Assembly: GCA_947476525.1 (NCBI GenBank)
Contig: CANJQY010000004.1
Span: forward strand, 1-40,838
DNA from: Oligoflexales bacterium
Lineage (GTDB): Bacteria > Bdellovibrionota_B > Oligoflexia > Oligoflexales > RGVZ01
Reading direction: 5' to 3'
Length of the DNA: 40,838 nucleotides
Part shown: positions 40,576 through 40,838 of the stretch, in pieces
Layout: each line of letters opens with the position of its first letter
Numbering within the stretch: the first letter of the stretch is position 1
Made by a program: the position numbers and the translations under genes
Notes under the pieces: generated by a model
Told to the model about the DNA's origin: nothing
What the model saw: the letters and a program-made list of their open reading frames with translations, nothing else
Database searches by the model: none

Positions 40576-40838
40576 TTATTTATTTACGCAAATAATGATA
40601 AAAATATGGACCGAACAGGTCCGCTTAGCAAGCCATGACAACGCTCGAATGGAGAAATGGGCAAATGCTGGTGATGTTACAATCTCTTTCATCTCAGACA
40701 GCTCCTTTTGGGTGAGCTTCGAAGGCTTGAGCTTTGGGCATGATGGAACGTCGCTGAGCTGGCAAGCAACGGCAAGTTTTCGCCACCGATAGTACCTAGA
40801 AGTAGAGAGCCCAATTTCTTTAAGACAAAGTCCCAGCG
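40576..40838 (-). pseudogene. Remnant of an integrase-catalytic (IS3-like) transposase
   Basis: On the minus strand from 40836 the frame reads LGLCLKEIGLSTSRYYRWR, then KLTQKELSEMKEIVTSPAFAH, SIRALSWLAKRTCSV. This matches the N-terminal helix-turn-helix region of rve-type transposases (ExxGxSxxxYYRW; then a SPEYxxxPTGxLALLAQRxGxVFAS-like segment). The match stops at VHIF where AS-x-STWYR would follow, and a TAA ends the frame at 40576-40578. The DDE core is absent, so it is a fragment. Its beginning lies beyond the window. Confidence 0.65.

Noticed and set aside
40545-40580. tRNA-like 3' end (a CTCGATTCCCGC T-loop-like run on the minus strand)
   Set aside because: The opposite T-stem strand does not pair and no acceptor or anticodon arm is present.
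1-40838. CRISPR arrays, rRNA, intact tRNA, toxin-antitoxin pair or prophage genes
   Set aside because: Repeats seen are short simple tandem arrays without spacers, and no RNA-gene secondary structure or phage proteins were recognised.

Overview
The window looks like a chromosomal segment of a Gram-negative bacterium. It encodes a lipoprotein, several Sec-secreted proteins, a POTRA/beta-barrel outer-membrane protein and an NtrY/NtrX-type sigma-54 two-component system. A GYF-PilZ protein, a complete lower mevalonate operon and futalosine-pathway menaquinone genes together suggest Bdellovibrionota or a related former deltaproteobacterial lineage. That placement is inference from gene content; there is no rRNA or other marker to prove it.

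Layout. 1-3413: a truncated RsbRD-N-like gene (minus), a degenerate receiver-domain protein and an FAD monooxygenase. 3462-7856: an 8-bp tandem repeat leading into a glycosyltransferase, rsmB, a secreted PLD-like protein that has lost its HKD residues, and a lipoprotein. 7858-15016: mostly unrecognised or envelope genes (helical protein, GYF-PilZ, a Qnr-like pentapeptide-repeat protein, secreted proteins, an SGNH hydrolase and an ABC1/UbiB kinase). 15238-20884: a tightly overlapping operon of AMP nucleosidase, outer-membrane POTRA-barrel protein, secreted protein, NtrY-like kinase and NtrX-like regulator. 20936-27797 (minus): rhomboid protease, rmuC, then a five-gene run of diiron oxygenase, alpha/beta hydrolase, M24 peptidase-fold protein, SDR and RarD-type transporter that looks like one biosynthetic or catabolic unit. 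28030-36669: mvaA-mvaK2-mvaD-mvaK1-mqnD-mqnE followed by a small membrane protein and a DedA protein. The operon couples isoprenoid precursor synthesis with menaquinone synthesis. Its mqnE product is twice the normal length because it carries a second, cysteine-less radical-SAM-like half.

36670-40838 is accessory DNA: a complete ISL3-family insertion sequence with inverted ends and an exact 8-bp target duplication; a cassette of very small ORFs with good ribosome binding sites; a strong terminator-like hairpin; an AAA+/DUF4143 ATPase whose start lies at a long palindrome; and the remnant of an integrase-type transposase at the window edge. The most novel signal is in the small-ORF cassette. 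Two peptides (38493-38603 and 38793-38891) share the C-terminal motif D-[FL]-R-x-H-P-x-T-A-G-P. Seven of the eight most clearly identical residues use different synonymous codons, and each ORF carries its own perfect but unrelated hairpin just upstream of the motif. This points to a short-peptide family under protein-level selection.
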